Part shown: positions 1-10,631 of the stretch, in pieces | Layout: each line of letters begins with the position of its first letter | Numbering within the stretch: the first letter of the stretch is position 1 | Program-made: the position numbers and the translations under genes | Notes under the pieces: generated by a model | Told to the model about the DNA's origin: nothing | The model's database searches: none | What the model saw: the letters and a program-made list of their open reading frames with translations, nothing else | Source: Prorocentrum cordatum | Lineage: Eukaryota > Sar > Dinophyceae > Prorocentrales > Prorocentraceae | Direction: 5' to 3' | Assembly (NCBI GenBank): GCA_963575745.1 | Contig: CAUYUJ010001406.1 | Span: forward strand, 1-37,598 | Length of the DNA: 37,598 bases

Positions 1-962
1 TTGATGACTTTTGGTCAGTTGAAAATTTTGTTCTCGAAATTTGACCATTCGTAGAGCTCTAGTATTTTTCCCCATGATATTCGATCTTATTCCCGCTCGC
101 CATCTTGATCTCAGCTCGATCGGGTAACTTTGAAGGCCAGAAAGCACGGTGGCGGGAACGGCCGTTTCGAGTCATCTTGATACGCGCTGTCGTTTTTTCG
201 AACATAACTCGAGCTCTAGGGCAGCTACAGAGCTGGTAAGCACAGCTAATGCATGCAGAATGATCAGGCGCGTTCGCCTGTTGAACCCAGAGGCCTGAAC
301 TCGGTCTGCTAGCCGAGCTAGTTCCGCAAACCTATTCGTATTATTCGAGTCAACTTGAACGCGTTGTCGGTATTTTCAACTTAACTCGAGCTGTAGGGCA
401 GCTACAGTGCTGGTGGGCACACCATCGCATGCAGAATCATCTGGCGCGCTCGCCTGTTGAATCCATAGGTCTGAACTCGGTCTGCAAGCCGAGCTAGGTC
501 CGCAAACCTATTCGTATTATTCGAGTCAACTTGATACGCGTTGTCGGTATTTTCTACTTAACTCGAGCTGCAGGCCAGCTACAGTGCTGGTGAGCACACC
601 TATCACACTCAGAATAATCAGGCGCGTTCGCCTGTTGAATCCAGAGCTCTGAACTCGGTCTGCTGCGCGATCCAGACTCACGAAACTGTTCGTATTCTTC
701 CAGTCATCTTGACAGCTACTGTCGCCGTTCTGCACCTAACTCGGGCTGCAGGGGGGCTGCAGGGCGGTTAATCACATGAATCGATTCGGAGACATGAAAC
801 GCGTCTGTCTGTCGCATTCAGAGGTCCGAACTCGGTCTGATACTTGAGTTGGGCTGAAAAATTATTCGTTCTCTGCAATTTTTTTTGACATTATGTGTTG
901 TCAGGAAGCTCTACGAGTCCCCCGGCGGTAACAAAGGTTGACGGTTTACCGCCGGCGCCCAG
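1..962 (+). mobile_element. HA element, 5' end cut by window edge
   Basis: Non-coding Helentron-like HA copy. It enters the window inside the 5' region (the block that usually follows TTGGCAAGAAAAATCTCG). It passes through several ~177-bp subrepeats (recurring GAACTCGGTCTGCTAGCCGA and ATTCGAGTCATCTTGA) and ends with GGAAGCTCTACGAGT, the 3' hairpin at 922-955 and CCCAG before T963. The short open frames here sit in repeat sequence and change between copies, so I do not call genes. Confidence 0.8.
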
Positions 963-1243
963 TTTGAAAGATATTTGACCATTTATTTTGAGAAAGCAGA
1001 TTTTTACGCCGAGCATTGGAATATAAATTCCTCTCTGACCAAAGCTGAGCTCTCTCGATGCATTTTTGCACGAGCTGACTTCCGGGAACTGAGCGAATAT
1101 GAACATCAAAAAAATCCAATTTGAAGATTTTCGAAAAATATCTATTTTTCCACTCTGGGTCGATTCTCTTCACTCTTATCAGTGAAAAGAGCTCTACGAG
1201 GTTCCCGGCGGTGACTAGGTTGACGGTTCACCGCCGGCGCCAG
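963..1243 (+). mobile_element. HB element variant, 5' part missing
   Basis: HB-type sequence beginning at TTTGAAAGATATTTGACC, which is internal in complete HB copies. It has an interior characterised by TTTTTACGCCGAGCATTGG, shared with 3505-3842. The 3' end is complete: GAGCTCTACGAGGT, hairpin 1205-1237 of the GTGA/TYAC type, CCAG before T1244. The missing left part should lie to the left of the HA element ending at 962, outside the window, if that HA is inserted here. Confidence 0.72.
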
Positions 1244-2459
1244 TTTGGCAAGAAAAATCTCGACGGACCTTTTGCTGACTTTTGGTCGGTTGAAAATTTC
1301 GTTCTCGAAATTTGACCATTCGTTAGAGCTCTAGTATTTTTTCCCGTGATATTCAATCTTATTCCCGCTCGCCATCTTGATCTCAGCTCGATCGGGTAAC
1401 TTTGAAGGCCAAAAAGCGCTCCGGCGGGAACGGCCGTTTCGAGTCATATCCATACGCGCTGTCGGTTTTCTGAAGATAACTCGAGCTGTAGGGCAGCTAC
1501 AGAGCTGGTAAGCACAGCTATCGCACTCAGCATGATCAGGCGCGTTCGCCTGTTGAAGCCAGAGGTCTGAACTCGGTCTGCCAGCCGAGCTAGATCCGCA
1601 AACCTATTCGTATTATTCGAGTCATCTTGATAGACACTCTCGGTTTTCTGTACTTAACTCGAGCTTTAGGGGCGCTAGAGTGCTGGTAAGCACACCTATC
1701 GCACTCAGAATCATCACGCGCGTTCGCCCGTTGAATCCAGAGGTCTGAACTCGGTCTGCTAGCCGAGCTAGGTCCGCAAACCTATTTATATTATTCGAGT
1801 CATCTTGATAGACGCTCTCGGTTTTCTGTACTTAACTCGAGCTGTAGGGCAGCTAGATGGCTCATAGTGACAACCATCGATGGGAAATGACCAGTCGCGT
1901 TCGTCTATTGAACCGAGAGGTCTGAATTCGGCCTGCTGCCCGAGCTAGGTTCGCGAAACTGTTCGTATTGCCAGAATGATCTTGAGACGTGCTCTCAATT
2001 TTCTGCACTGAACTCGTGCTGGGGGATGGCTAGAGTGCTGCAGGTCACATATATCGATTTTCACACATCAGGCGCGTCTTTCGGTCGATTCCAGAGCTCG
2101 GAACTCGGTCTGCTGCTCGAACTAGGTTTGCAACACTATTATATTATTCGAATCGATACTGTCGGTTTTCTGCACTTAACTCGGGCTGTAGGAGGGCTTC
2201 AGGGCTGGGAATCACATGAGTGGATTCGCAGACATCAGACGCGCCCGCCTGTCGCATTCAGAGGTCTGAACTTGGTTTGATACTCGAACTTGGTTGCGAA
2301 ACTATTTGTTTTTTGTTAGCGTTATCTGGAGAGGTCTGAAATCGCTTGGGCTTAAAAAATAGTCGTTCTTTAGAGTCTTTTCCCACATTATATATTGTCA
2401 GGAAGCTCTACGAGTCCCCCGGCGGTAAGAAAGGTTGACGGTTTACCGCCGGCGCCCAG
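1244..2459 (+). mobile_element. HA element, almost complete
   Basis: Starts at TTTGGCAAGAAAAATC, so it lacks about 70 bp of the HA 5' end. It continues through the ATATTCAATCTTATTCCCGC block and about six ~177-bp subrepeats, then the near-dyad GACATTATATATTGTC-type motif, GGAAGCTCTACGAGT, hairpin 2419-2452 and CCCAG before T2460. No coding capacity is credible. Confidence 0.8.
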
Positions 2460-3110
2460 TGCTCTCGGTTTTCTTTGCTCAACTCGCGCTGAGGGGGGCT
2501 ACAGTGCTGGTGGTCGTCTGTCGAATCCAGCTCGAAACTCGGTCTGTAGAGGGGCTGTAGGGCTGGTAATGATAGGAGTCGGTTCGAAGACATCAGACGC
2601 GTCCGCCTGTCGCATTCAGAGATCAAAAACAATTCACTAAAATCGGAATGTACCTCGTAGAGCTCTTCGGCATCGATGAGCTAGAGGAATTCCGGCGCGG
2701 GGTGGAGCTAGTTGGTCGACCCGGCCAGAAAGGACAAAGTGATAACTTTTGGGTGCTTTTGCAATTTTTTGAAAGATATTTGACAATTCATTTTGAGAAA
2801 GCATATTTTTCGCACCTGTGTACGACTATGAGGGCCTCCCTGTCTGAGTATGAGCTTTGTAGGCGCACTTCTACTATCAAAACACTTGGAGGAACCATCT
2901 TCATGTCGACACGAAAAAATCAATTTTTCTTTTTTTCGATCTCTCTCTTTCGACTCCGAGCACTCTTACGCGTGAAATGAGCTCTACGAGGTTCCCGGCG
3001 GTGATCAGGTTGACGGTTCACCGCCGGCGCCAGTTCGTATATGTTGTCGATTTTCTCAACTTGAGTCTTCCGGCGGTAACCAAGGTTAACGGTTCACCGC
3101 CGGTGCCCAG
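2460..3110 (+). mobile_element. HA 3' remnant split by an HB insertion
   Basis: Subrepeat sequence at 2460-2650 and 3034-3110, ending in a hairpin at 3070-3103 and CCCAG. The two parts are separated by the HB copy at 2651-3033. A near-identical uninterrupted stretch exists at about 18676-18760 on the other strand (TCGGAATGTT read through), which acts as an internal empty site. The terminal GGAAGCTCTACGAG is deleted in this copy, and one stem position is unpaired. Confidence 0.75.
2651..3033 (+). mobile_element. HB element, complete (383 bp), inserted in HA
   Basis: Both ends are visible: TACCTCGTAGAGCTCTTCGG at the left, and GAGCTCTACGAGGT plus hairpin 2995-3027 and CCAG at the right. Removing 2651-3033 joins TCGGAATG to TTCGTAT, matching the uninterrupted relative near 18676-18760. 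No target duplication. Non-coding. Confidence 0.85.
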
Positions 3111-3504
3111 TACTTCGTAGAGCTCTCATCGTATGAGAGATAGAGGAATTCGGCGACAGGATGGAGCTAGTTAGCAAAATTTCGAAAAGGGACGCAATCC
3201 TACCATCCGCGGCCTGGCTCAGCCGATTTTGCAGCTCTAACCATTCGTTTGGGCTGGTAATTGCGCAGAACGAAGCTTCGCATCACAGAAGTTGCCTCTC
3301 AAATTCTCAGTTCATTCCGTCGAAAAATTCTTCTGAGCGAAGCCAGAAACCTGACCAGAGATTGACATAAAAACACTGAAAATTGAGGATTTGAAGAACA
3401 TCTACTGCGAAGTTCTCTCCTGCGATTCTCGACGCTCTTATGGGTGGAAGGAGCTCTACGAGGTTCCCGGCGGTGACCAGTTGACGGTTCACCGCCGGCG
3501 CTAG
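3111..3504 (+). mobile_element. HD element (HB-like), complete
   Basis: Begins TACTTCGTAGAGCTCTC directly after the CCCAG end of the preceding element. The interior carries GAATTCGGCGACAGG and GGGACGCAATCCTACC, shared only with 33062-33444. It ends with GAGCTCTACGAGGT, hairpin 3467-3498 and CTAG before T3505. HD has HB-type ends but an unrelated interior. Confidence 0.75.
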
Positions 3505-3842
3505 TTGGCTCAGCCGGCCGAGGCGGACAATGTGGTAACTTTTGGGTGTTTTTGTAAAATTTTGAAAGATATTTGACCATTTATTTTGAGAAAGCAGTTT
3601 TTTACGCCGAGCATTGGCATATAAACCCCTCTCTACCAGCAGCTGAGCTCTCTGGATGCATTTTTTGCATGAGTTAACTTCCAGGAACTGAGCGAATATG
3701 AAGATCGAAAACATCGAATTTCAAGATTTTCGAAAAATCTATTTTTTTTGATTCTGTTTCGATTCTCTGCACTCTAAGCAGTGAGAGAAGCTCTACGAGG
3801 TTTCCGGCGGTGACCAGGTTGACGGTTCACCGCCGGCGCCAG
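3505..3842 (+). mobile_element. HB element variant, 5' end missing
   Basis: Starts at TTGGCTCAGCCGGCC, internal in complete HB. It shares the ACGCCGAGCATTGGCATA interior with 963-1243 and ends with a GCTCTACGAGGT block, hairpin 3804-3836 and CCAG before T3843. Confidence 0.72.
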
Positions 3843-4142
3843 TTGGCCGACCCGGCCCTGACGGACAATGTGCGAACTTTCGGTTGGACAAACTTCGTGA
3901 GAGATTTGAACATTCGTTTTGAGATCTGGTATTTTTCGCACCTGTACTGGGTTATTCCGCGTTCGCCAATGAATTCTCAGGTCTGTTGGTGTAGTAGATA
4001 AAACATAAAAACGTGATTTTTCGAGTTTTCTGGGATCTTCTTCCAGACTCTACCTGCATATGTGCGGAGCAGGGCCGTGCAAGAAACGAGCTCTACGAGG
4101 GCCCTGGCGGGAATCTGGTTGACGGTTTACCGCCGGTTTCAG
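3843..4142 (+). mobile_element. HB' element, 5' end missing
   Basis: Starts TTGGCCGACCCGGCC. The interior is of HB' type (AACGTGATTTTTCGAG, GCAGGGCCGTGCAAGAAACG). The 3' end is GAGCTCTACGAGG, a degenerate hairpin at about 4104-4136, then TTTCAG before T4143. Confidence 0.68.
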
Positions 4143-5374
4143 TTCCGGAGCGCTGGAGAGCTAGTTGGCAAGAAAAATCTCGACGGACCTTTTGCTGACT
4201 TTTGGTCGGTTGAAAATTATGTTCTCGAAATTTGACAATTCGTTTGAGCTCTAGTATTTTTTCCCGTGATATTCGATCTTATTCCCGCTCGCCATCTTAA
4301 TCTCAGCTCGATCGGGTAACTTTGAAGGCCAAAAAACGTCCCGGCGGGAACAACCGTTTCGAGTCATCTTGATACGCGCTGTCGGTATTTTGTACTGAAC
4401 TCGAGCTGTAGGGCAGCTACAGAGCTGGTAAGCACAGCTATCGCACTCAGAATCATCAGGCGCGTTCGCCTGTTGAATCCAGAGGCCTGAACTCGGTCTG
4501 CCAGCCGAGCTAGGTCCGCAAACCTATTCGTATTATTCGAGTCATCTTGATAGAAACTCTCGGGTTTCTGTACTTCACTCGAGCTTTAGGGCAGCTACCG
4601 TGCTGGTAAGCACACGTATCGCACTCAGAATCATCACGCGCGTTCGCCTGTTCAATCGAGAGGTCTGAACTCGGTCTGCTAGCCGAGCTAGGTCCGCAAA
4701 CCTATTCGTATTATTCGAGTCATCTTGATAGACGCTCTTGGTTTTCTGTACTTAACTCGAGCTGTAGGGCAGCTACAGGGCTTATTGTGACAAACATCGA
4801 TGGGGAATCATCAGTCGCGTTTGTTTATTGAACCGACTCTGAACTCGGTCTGCTAGCCGAGCTAGGTTCGCGAAACTGTTCGTATTGTCCGAATGATCTT
4901 GAGACGTGCTCTCAATTTTCTGCACTCAACTCGTGCTGGGGGAGGGCTACAGTGCTGCAGGTCACATCTATCGATTTGAACACATCAGGCGCGTCTTTCG
5001 GTCGATTCCAGAGCTCGGAACTCGGTCTGCTGCTCGAACTAGGTTCGCAAAACTATTATATTATTCGAGTGGATACTGTTGGTTTTCTGCACTTAACTCG
5101 CTGTAGGGGGGCTTTAGGGCTGGAATCACATGAGTGGATTCGCAGACATTAAACGCGCCCGTCTGTCGCATTCAGAGGTCTGAACTCGGTTTGATACTCG
5201 AACTGGGTTGCGAAACTGTTTGTTTTTTCTTAGCGTTATCTTGAGAGGTCTGACATCGCTTGGGCTTGAAAAATAGTCGTTCTTCGGAGTTTTTTTCCCA
5301 CAGTATATATTGTCAGGAAGCTCTACGAGTCCCCCGGCGGTAAGAAAGGTTGACGGTTTACCGCCGGCGCCCAG
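4143..5374 (+). mobile_element. HA element, nearly full length
   Basis: Starts at TTCCGGAGCGCTGGAGAG, just inside the HA 5' terminus, and continues through the conserved AAAAATCTCGACGGACC block and the subrepeat array. It ends with GGAAGCTCTACGAGT, hairpin 5334-5367 and CCCAG before T5375. This is the last plus-oriented element before the orientation switch. Confidence 0.8.
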
Positions 5375-5466
5375 TGCTAGAGCTCTAACGAATGGTTGCA
5401 TTTCGAGAACAAAATTTTCAACCGACCAAAAGTCAGCAAAAGGTCCGTCGGGATTTGCCTTGCCAA
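5375..5466 (-). mobile_element. HA fragment at orientation switch
   Basis: TAGAGCTCTAACGAATGG through GGATTTGCCTTGCCAA is the HA 5' region on the minus strand. It directly abuts the plus-oriented HA ending at 5374. It is interrupted at the site where intact HA reads GCCAACTAGCTCTCC, by the tandem HA elements that follow. Confidence 0.7.
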
Positions 5467-6677
5467 GTGGGCGCCGGCGGTAAACCGTCAACCTTTCTTA
5501 CCGCCGGGGGACTCGTAGAGCTTCCTGACAATATATAATGTCGAAAAAAATGCAGAGAACGAATAGTTTTTCAGCCCGAGCGATTTCAGACCTTTCGATG
5601 CAACAGCCCAACGCCCCTGATGTTGGATTCTCTTCTATACGAGCCCTGTAGCTCTCATGCAGCCCGAGTTACGTGCGTAAATCGACAGCACCTCTCAAGA
5701 TGACTCAAATAATACGAATAGTTCGGCAAACCTAGCTCGAGTATCAGACCGAGTTCAGACCTCTGAATGCAATAGTGGGACGCGTCTGATGTCTCCGAAT
5801 CGATTCCTGTGATAACCAGCCCTGCAGCCCCCTACAGCCCGAGTTAAGTGCAGAAAACCGACGGCACCTCTCAGAATGACTCGAACAATACGAATAGTTT
5901 CGCGGACCTAGTTCGGGCAGCAGACCGAGTTTCGAGCTCTGGATTCGAAAGGGGGACGCGCCTGATGTCTCCGAATCGGTTCCTGAGATTACCAGCCCTG
6001 TAGCCCCCCTACAGCCTGAGTAAAGTACAGAAACCGACAGCACCTCTCATGATGACTCGAACAATACAAATAGTTTCGCGATTCTAGATCGGGCAGCAGA
6101 CCGATTTCAGAGCTCTGGATTGAACAGACAACGCGACTGATGATAAAGAATTCGTTTCTGTAAGTATCAGCTCTGTAGCTGTCATATAGCTCGAGTTGAG
6201 TACAAAAAACCGAGAGCGCCTGTCAAGATGACTCGAATAATACGAATAGGTTTGCGGATCTAGCTCGGCTAGCAGACCGAGTTCAGACCTCTGGAGGCAA
6301 CAGGCGAACGCGCCTGATCATTCTGAATCCATAAGGTGTGCTTACCAGCTCTGTGGCTCTTCTATAGCTCGAGTTATGTTCAGAAAACCGCCACCGCGTG
6401 TCAAGATGACCCGAAACGGCCGATCCCGCCGCAGTGCTTTTTGGCAGTAAAAGGTACCCGATCGAGCTGAGATCAAGATGGCGAGCGGGAATAAGATCGA
6501 ATATCACGGGAAAAATACTAGGGTTCCAACGAATGGTTGAATTTCGAGAACAAAGTTTTCAACCGACCAAAAGTCACCAAAAGGTCCGTCGAGATTTTTC
6601 TTGCCAACTAGCTCTCCAGCGCCGGAATTACTCTTAAGCTTCCAGCAACAACTTGCTAAGGGAAGCTCTACGAGTTA
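5467..6677 (-). mobile_element. HA element, complete (1211 bp), first of tandem
   Basis: Read on the plus strand, it begins GTGGGCGCCGGCGG (hairpin 5474-5507), then GACTCGTAGAGCTTCC, the TATATAATGTC dyad, subrepeats, the GGCGAGCGGGAATAAGATCG block, and TTGCTAAGGGAAGCTCTACG with final AGTTA. It is followed head-to-tail by a second copy. From about 6074 onward it is almost identical to 7293 onward. Confidence 0.85.
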
Positions 6678-7895
6678 CTGGGCGCCGGCGGTAAACCGTA
6701 AACCTTTCTTACCGCCGGGGGACTCCTAGAGCTTCCTGACAATATATAATGTCGAAAAAATGAAGAGAACAAGCAGTTTTTCAGTCCAGGCGATTTCAGA
6801 CCTCTCGATGCAGCAGCCGAACGCCTCCGATGCTTCTGGATTCTTCTGTACGAGCTCTGTGGCTCTCCTACAGCCCGAGTTGTGCGTAAATCGAAAGCAA
6901 CCCTGAAGATGACTCGAACAATACGACTAGTTTGGCAAACCTAGCTCGAGTATCAGACCAAGTTCAGGCCTCTGAATGCGACAGGCGGTCGCGTCTGATG
7001 TCTCGGAATCGATTCCTGTGATTACCAGCCCTGCAGCCCCTCTACAGCCCGAGTTAAGTGCAGAAAACCGACAGCATCTCAGAATGACTCAAACAATACG
7101 AATAGTTTCGCGGACCTAGTTCGGGCAGCAGACCGACTTCCGAGATCTCAATTCGACAGGCGGACACGCCTGATGTCTCCGAATCGACTCCTGTGACTAC
7201 AAGCACTGTAGCCCCCCCCCCCCACCCCACAGCCCGAGTTAAGTAGAGAAAACCGACAGCATCTCTCAAGATGACTCGAAGAATAGGAATAGCTTCGCGA
7301 TTCTAGATCGGGCAGCAGACCGATTTCAGAGCTCTGGATTGAACAGACAACGCGACTGATGATAAAGAATCCGTTTCTGTAAGTATCAGCTCTGTAGCTG
7401 TCATATAGCTCGAGTTGAGTACAAAAAACCGAGAGCGCCTGTCAAGATGACTCGAATAATACGAATAGGTTTGCGGATCTAGCTCGGCTAGCAGACCGAG
7501 TTCAGACCTCTGGATGCAACAGGCGAACGCGCCTGATCATTCTGAATCCATAAGGTGTGCTTACCAGCTCTGTGGCTCTTCTATAGCTCGAGTTATGTTC
7601 AGAAAACCGCCACCGCGTGTCAAGATGACCCGAAACGGCCGATCCCGCCGCAGTGCTTTTTGGCAGTAAAAGGTACCCGATCGAGCTGAGATCAAGATGG
7701 CGAGCGGGAATAAGATCGAATATCACGGGAAAAATACTAGAGCTCCAACGAATGGTTGAATTTCGAAAACAAAATTTTTAACCGACCAAAAGTCACCAAA
7801 GGTCCGTCGAGATTTTTCTTGCCAACTAGCTCTCCAGCGCCGGAATTACTCTTAAGCTTCCAGCAACAACTTGCTGAGGGAAGCTCTACGAGTTA
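6678..7895 (-). mobile_element. HA element, complete (1218 bp), second of tandem
   Basis: CTGGGCGCC start, hairpin 6685-6718, and the full set of HA blocks, ending GAAGCTCTACGAGTTA. A cytosine run of 12 at 7212-7223 interrupts a subrepeat where others have about seven C. Its last 600 bp match the preceding copy at an offset of 1219 bp. Confidence 0.85.
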
Positions 7896-7896
7896 C

Positions 7897-8565
7897 CTGG
7901 CGCCGGCGGTAAACCGTCAACCTTTCTTACCGCCGGGGGACTCGTAGAGCTTCCTGACAATATATATTGTCGAAAAAATGCAGAGAACAAGCAGTTTTCC
8001 AGCCCAGGCGATTTCAGACCTCTCGATGCAACAGCCGAACGCCTCCGCGGGATTGAACAGACAAAGCGCATGATGACTCGGAATCGGTTTCTATAAGTAT
8101 CAGCTCTGTAGCTGTCCTACAGCTCGAGTTAAGTACAGAAAGCCGAGAGCGCCTCTCAAGATGATTCGAATAATACGCATAGATTTGCGGACCTCTGGAT
8201 GCGACAGACGAACGCGCCTGATCATTATGAATCGATAAGCTGTGCTTACCAGCTCTGTAGCTGTCCTGGATCTCGAGATAAGTCCAATACAGCGCGTATC
8301 CAGATGACTCGATACGGCCGATCCCGCCTGGACGCTTTTTGGCAGTAAAAGGTACCCGATCGGGCTGAGATCAAGATGGCGAGCGGGAATAAGATCGAAT
8401 ATCACGGGAAAGAATACTAGAGCTCTAACGAATAGTTGAATTTCGAGAACAAAATTTTCAACCGACCAAAAGTCAGCAAAAGGTCCGTCGAGATTTTTCT
8501 TGTCAACTAGCTCTCCAGCGCCCCGGAATTGCTCCGAAGCTTCCAGTAATAACGCGCCGGAATTA
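7897..8565 (-). mobile_element. HA element with internal deletion
   Basis: Hairpin 7903-7936 and the first ~150 bp are normal. At about 8050 the sequence jumps from the hairpin-proximal region (GCCGAACGCCTCCG) into the middle of a distal subrepeat (GATTGAACAGACAAAGCG), losing several ~177-bp units. The distal end is also altered (CCAGTAATAACGCGCCGGAA instead of CCAGCAACAACTTGC). Confidence 0.72.
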
Positions 8566-8834
8566 CTGGGCGCCGGCGGTAAACCGTCAACCTTTCTTAC
8601 CGCCAGGGGACTCGCAGAGCTTTCTGACAATATATAATGTCGAAAGAAAATTGCAGAGAACGAATAGTTTTTCAGCCTCAGCGATTTCACAGCTGTGAAT
8701 GCAACAGCCGAACGCCTCCGATGCTTCTGGATGATCTTCTGTACGAGCTCTTTAGCTCTCCGACAGCCCGAGTTACGTGCGTAAATCAACTTCATCTCTG
8801 AAGATGACTCAAACAAAACGAACGGTTTGGCAAA

Positions 8835-9198
8835 CTGGCGCCGGCGGTGAACCGTCAACCTGGTCACCGCCGGGAACCTCGTAGAGCTCCTTGCACGCGT
8901 AAGAATGCTGAGATTCAAAGCAGACCGCTTCTCAGAGCATTTCTAGAAAAACATCATATTTGCATTTCTCGGTGTCAACGTGACGTCGGTTCCTCCAAAT
9001 GTTTGGATAGTAAAACTTTCTCGAAAGAGCTGAGCTGCTCGCAGAATAAAGTTAAGATACTAATGCTCGGAGTAAAAATCTGCTTTCTTAAAATGAATTG
9101 TCAAATATCTTTCAAATATTCTGGCCGGGTCGCCCAACTAGCTCCACCCCGCGCAAGAATTCCTCTAGCTCATCGATGTCGAAGAGCTCTACGAGGTA
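8835..9198 (-). mobile_element. HB element, complete (364 bp), inserted in HA
   Basis: CTGGCGCC start, hairpin 8841-8873, ACCTCGTAGAGCTC, then GAAGAGCTCTACGAGGTA at the far end. Host flanks TTTGGCAAA and CCCAGCAGTATC rejoin to the usual HA text (compare AAACCCAGCTCGAGTATC near 25633), so the insertion left no duplication. Confidence 0.85.
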
Positions 9199-9493
9199 CC
9201 CAGCAGTATCAGACCGAGCTCAGACCTCTGAATGCGACAGACAGACGCGTCTGATGTCTGCGAATCGAATCCTCTGATCACCAGCCCTGCAACCCCCCTA
9301 CAGCCCGAGTTCAGTGCAGAGAACCGACAGCACCTCTCAGGATGACTCGAATACGAATAGTTTCGCAGACCTAGTTCGGGCAGCAAACCGAGTTCCGAGC
9401 TCTGGATTCGACAGGCGGACGCGCCTGACGTCTTCAAATCGAAACATGTCACCAGCAGCAGTGTAGCCCCAAACAGTCCGAGTTAAGTGCAGA

Positions 9494-9893
9494 CTTGGAA
9501 CCGGCGGTAAACCGTCAACCAGGTTACCACCGAGAACTCGTAGAGCTCTATCATTGCACGGCGATCGTCGGAACACATGAAGAAAGCTTTTGGAGCGAGA
9601 GAGAAAAAAATCGAAAAAAACAAGTTTTTCTGTTTTATTCAACGTCGGTTCCGCCAAGTGTTTTGATTGTAATACTGCACGTACGGACCTGAGAATTTGA
9701 CTGGCAACCGCGCAATAACCCACTACAGGTGCAAAAAATCTCGTCTCTCAAAATAAATTGTCAAATATCTTCTAAATCTTAGCAAAATCCACCCAAAGTT
9801 GTCACATTGTCTCTTTTGGTCGGGTCGGCCAACCAGCTTCACTCCGCGCCGGAATTCCTCTAGCTCATCGATAACGAAGAGCTCTACGATGTA
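9494..9893 (-). mobile_element. HB' element, complete (400 bp), inserted in HA
   Basis: CTTGGAACC start, degenerate hairpin at about 9501-9533, and a far end GAGCTCTACGATGTA. Host flanks AGTTAAGTGCAGA and AAGCCGACAGCAC rejoin to the standard HA subrepeat text, with no duplication. Confidence 0.84.
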
Positions 9894-9956
9894 AAGCCGA
9901 CAGCACTTCTGAATATGACTCGAACAATACGAATACTTTGATTCTAGATCGGGCAA

Positions 9957-10133
9957 CTGCTGAAGCGCTGCCAGAAACGCCCCCATGCGTGCCTGCACGC
10001 GCGCAGGCACGCGTGGCCTGAAGCTTCCAGCAATAACCTGCTAAGGGAAGCTCTACAAGTTACTTTCCAAGGGAAGCTCTACGAGTTATGTGCGTCAATC
10101 GACAGGAAATGCTGCGAAGCATCAATCAGTCTA
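9957..10133. repeat. Mosaic of HC and HA fragments
   Basis: Contains an HC piece with the inner palindrome-like GCCTGCACGCGCGCAGGC (about 9992-10009). Next comes the HA 5' end twice in short form (GGGAAGCTCTACAAGTTA, then GGGAAGCTCTACGAGTTA), then TGTGCGTCAATCGACAGG of HA type. Boundaries between fragments are sharp, but I cannot pair the flanks. Confidence 0.55.
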
Positions 10134-10496
10134 CTTGGTAGCGTCAAAAACAAAAAACCGAAAAGCACAGAGACCCTCGGGGACGGGACATCTTCCCTAG
10201 AAAGCTCTGCGAGGCTCCCTTGCCATGCTTCTAAAGCGCTGCCGGGAACGCTTCCACGCGTGCCTGCACGCGCACAGGCGCACGTGGACGCGTGTCGGGG
10301 GTGCCCCCGAACCCGCTGCCCGCTCGGGCGAGTTGCTGCGAGGGTCGTGGAGCGGCGGAGATTCTCCCGGACCCGTTGCCGGCTCAGGCGAGTCGCTGCG
10401 GGGGACGTGGACCGCCGCGGAGAAGCTCCTGGCGGGCACAACCACCGTTCGGCTTCTAATCTTAAACCTTCTAGCTCTCAGCGAGCTCTCCGGGAA
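10134..10496 (-). mobile_element. HC element, long copy (363 bp)
   Basis: Begins CTTGGTAGCGTCAAAAAC (HC 3' end read backwards) and ends GAGCTCTCCGGGAA. The interior is GC-rich with CGGGTTCGGGGGC-type segments on the minus strand and a GCCTGCACGCGCACAGGC imperfect palindrome. It is longer than the ~297-bp copies, apparently from internal duplication of the CCGTTGCCGGCTCAGGCGAG region. No gene called. Confidence 0.68.
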
Positions 10497-10631
10497 CACT
10501 GTCTCTCAAGGCCGGGTCGGCCAACTGGCTTCGCCCCGCGCCGGAATTCCTCTAGCTCATCAATGCCGAAGAGCTCTACGAGGTAAAACTCTCAAGCTTC
10601 CAGCAACAAGCTGCGGAGGCTCTACGAGTTA
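10497..10631 (-). repeat. HB and HA distal-end fragments
   Basis: 10497-10585 is the far end of an HB element (GGCCGGGTCGGCCAACTGG to GAGCTCTACGAGGTA). 10586-10631 is the far end of an HA element (AGCTTCCAGCAACAAGC to CTACGAGTTA). Their hairpin ends are not adjacent. Confidence 0.65.

Larger units (their letters stand above)
8566..9956 (-). mobile_element. HA element carrying two HB insertions, distal part lost
   Basis: CTGGGCGCC start with hairpin 8573-8606. HA sequence at 8566-8834, 9199-9493 and 9894-9956 is split by HB at 8835-9198 and HB' at 9494-9893. It then breaks off inside a subrepeat (ATCGGGCAA) into HC-like DNA. The joined HA parts read through as normal subrepeats. Confidence 0.75.

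Noticed and set aside
8100-8918. 272-residue minus-strand ORF and many 60-160-residue ORFs in HA, HB and HC
   Set aside because: Frames shift between copies of the same element, and the peptides are translations of subrepeats and hairpins with no domain signature.
10200-10500. GC-rich coding gene in HC
   Set aside because: Open frames on both strands reflect composition; the same DNA occurs as a short mobile element in several places with gaps not in multiples of three.
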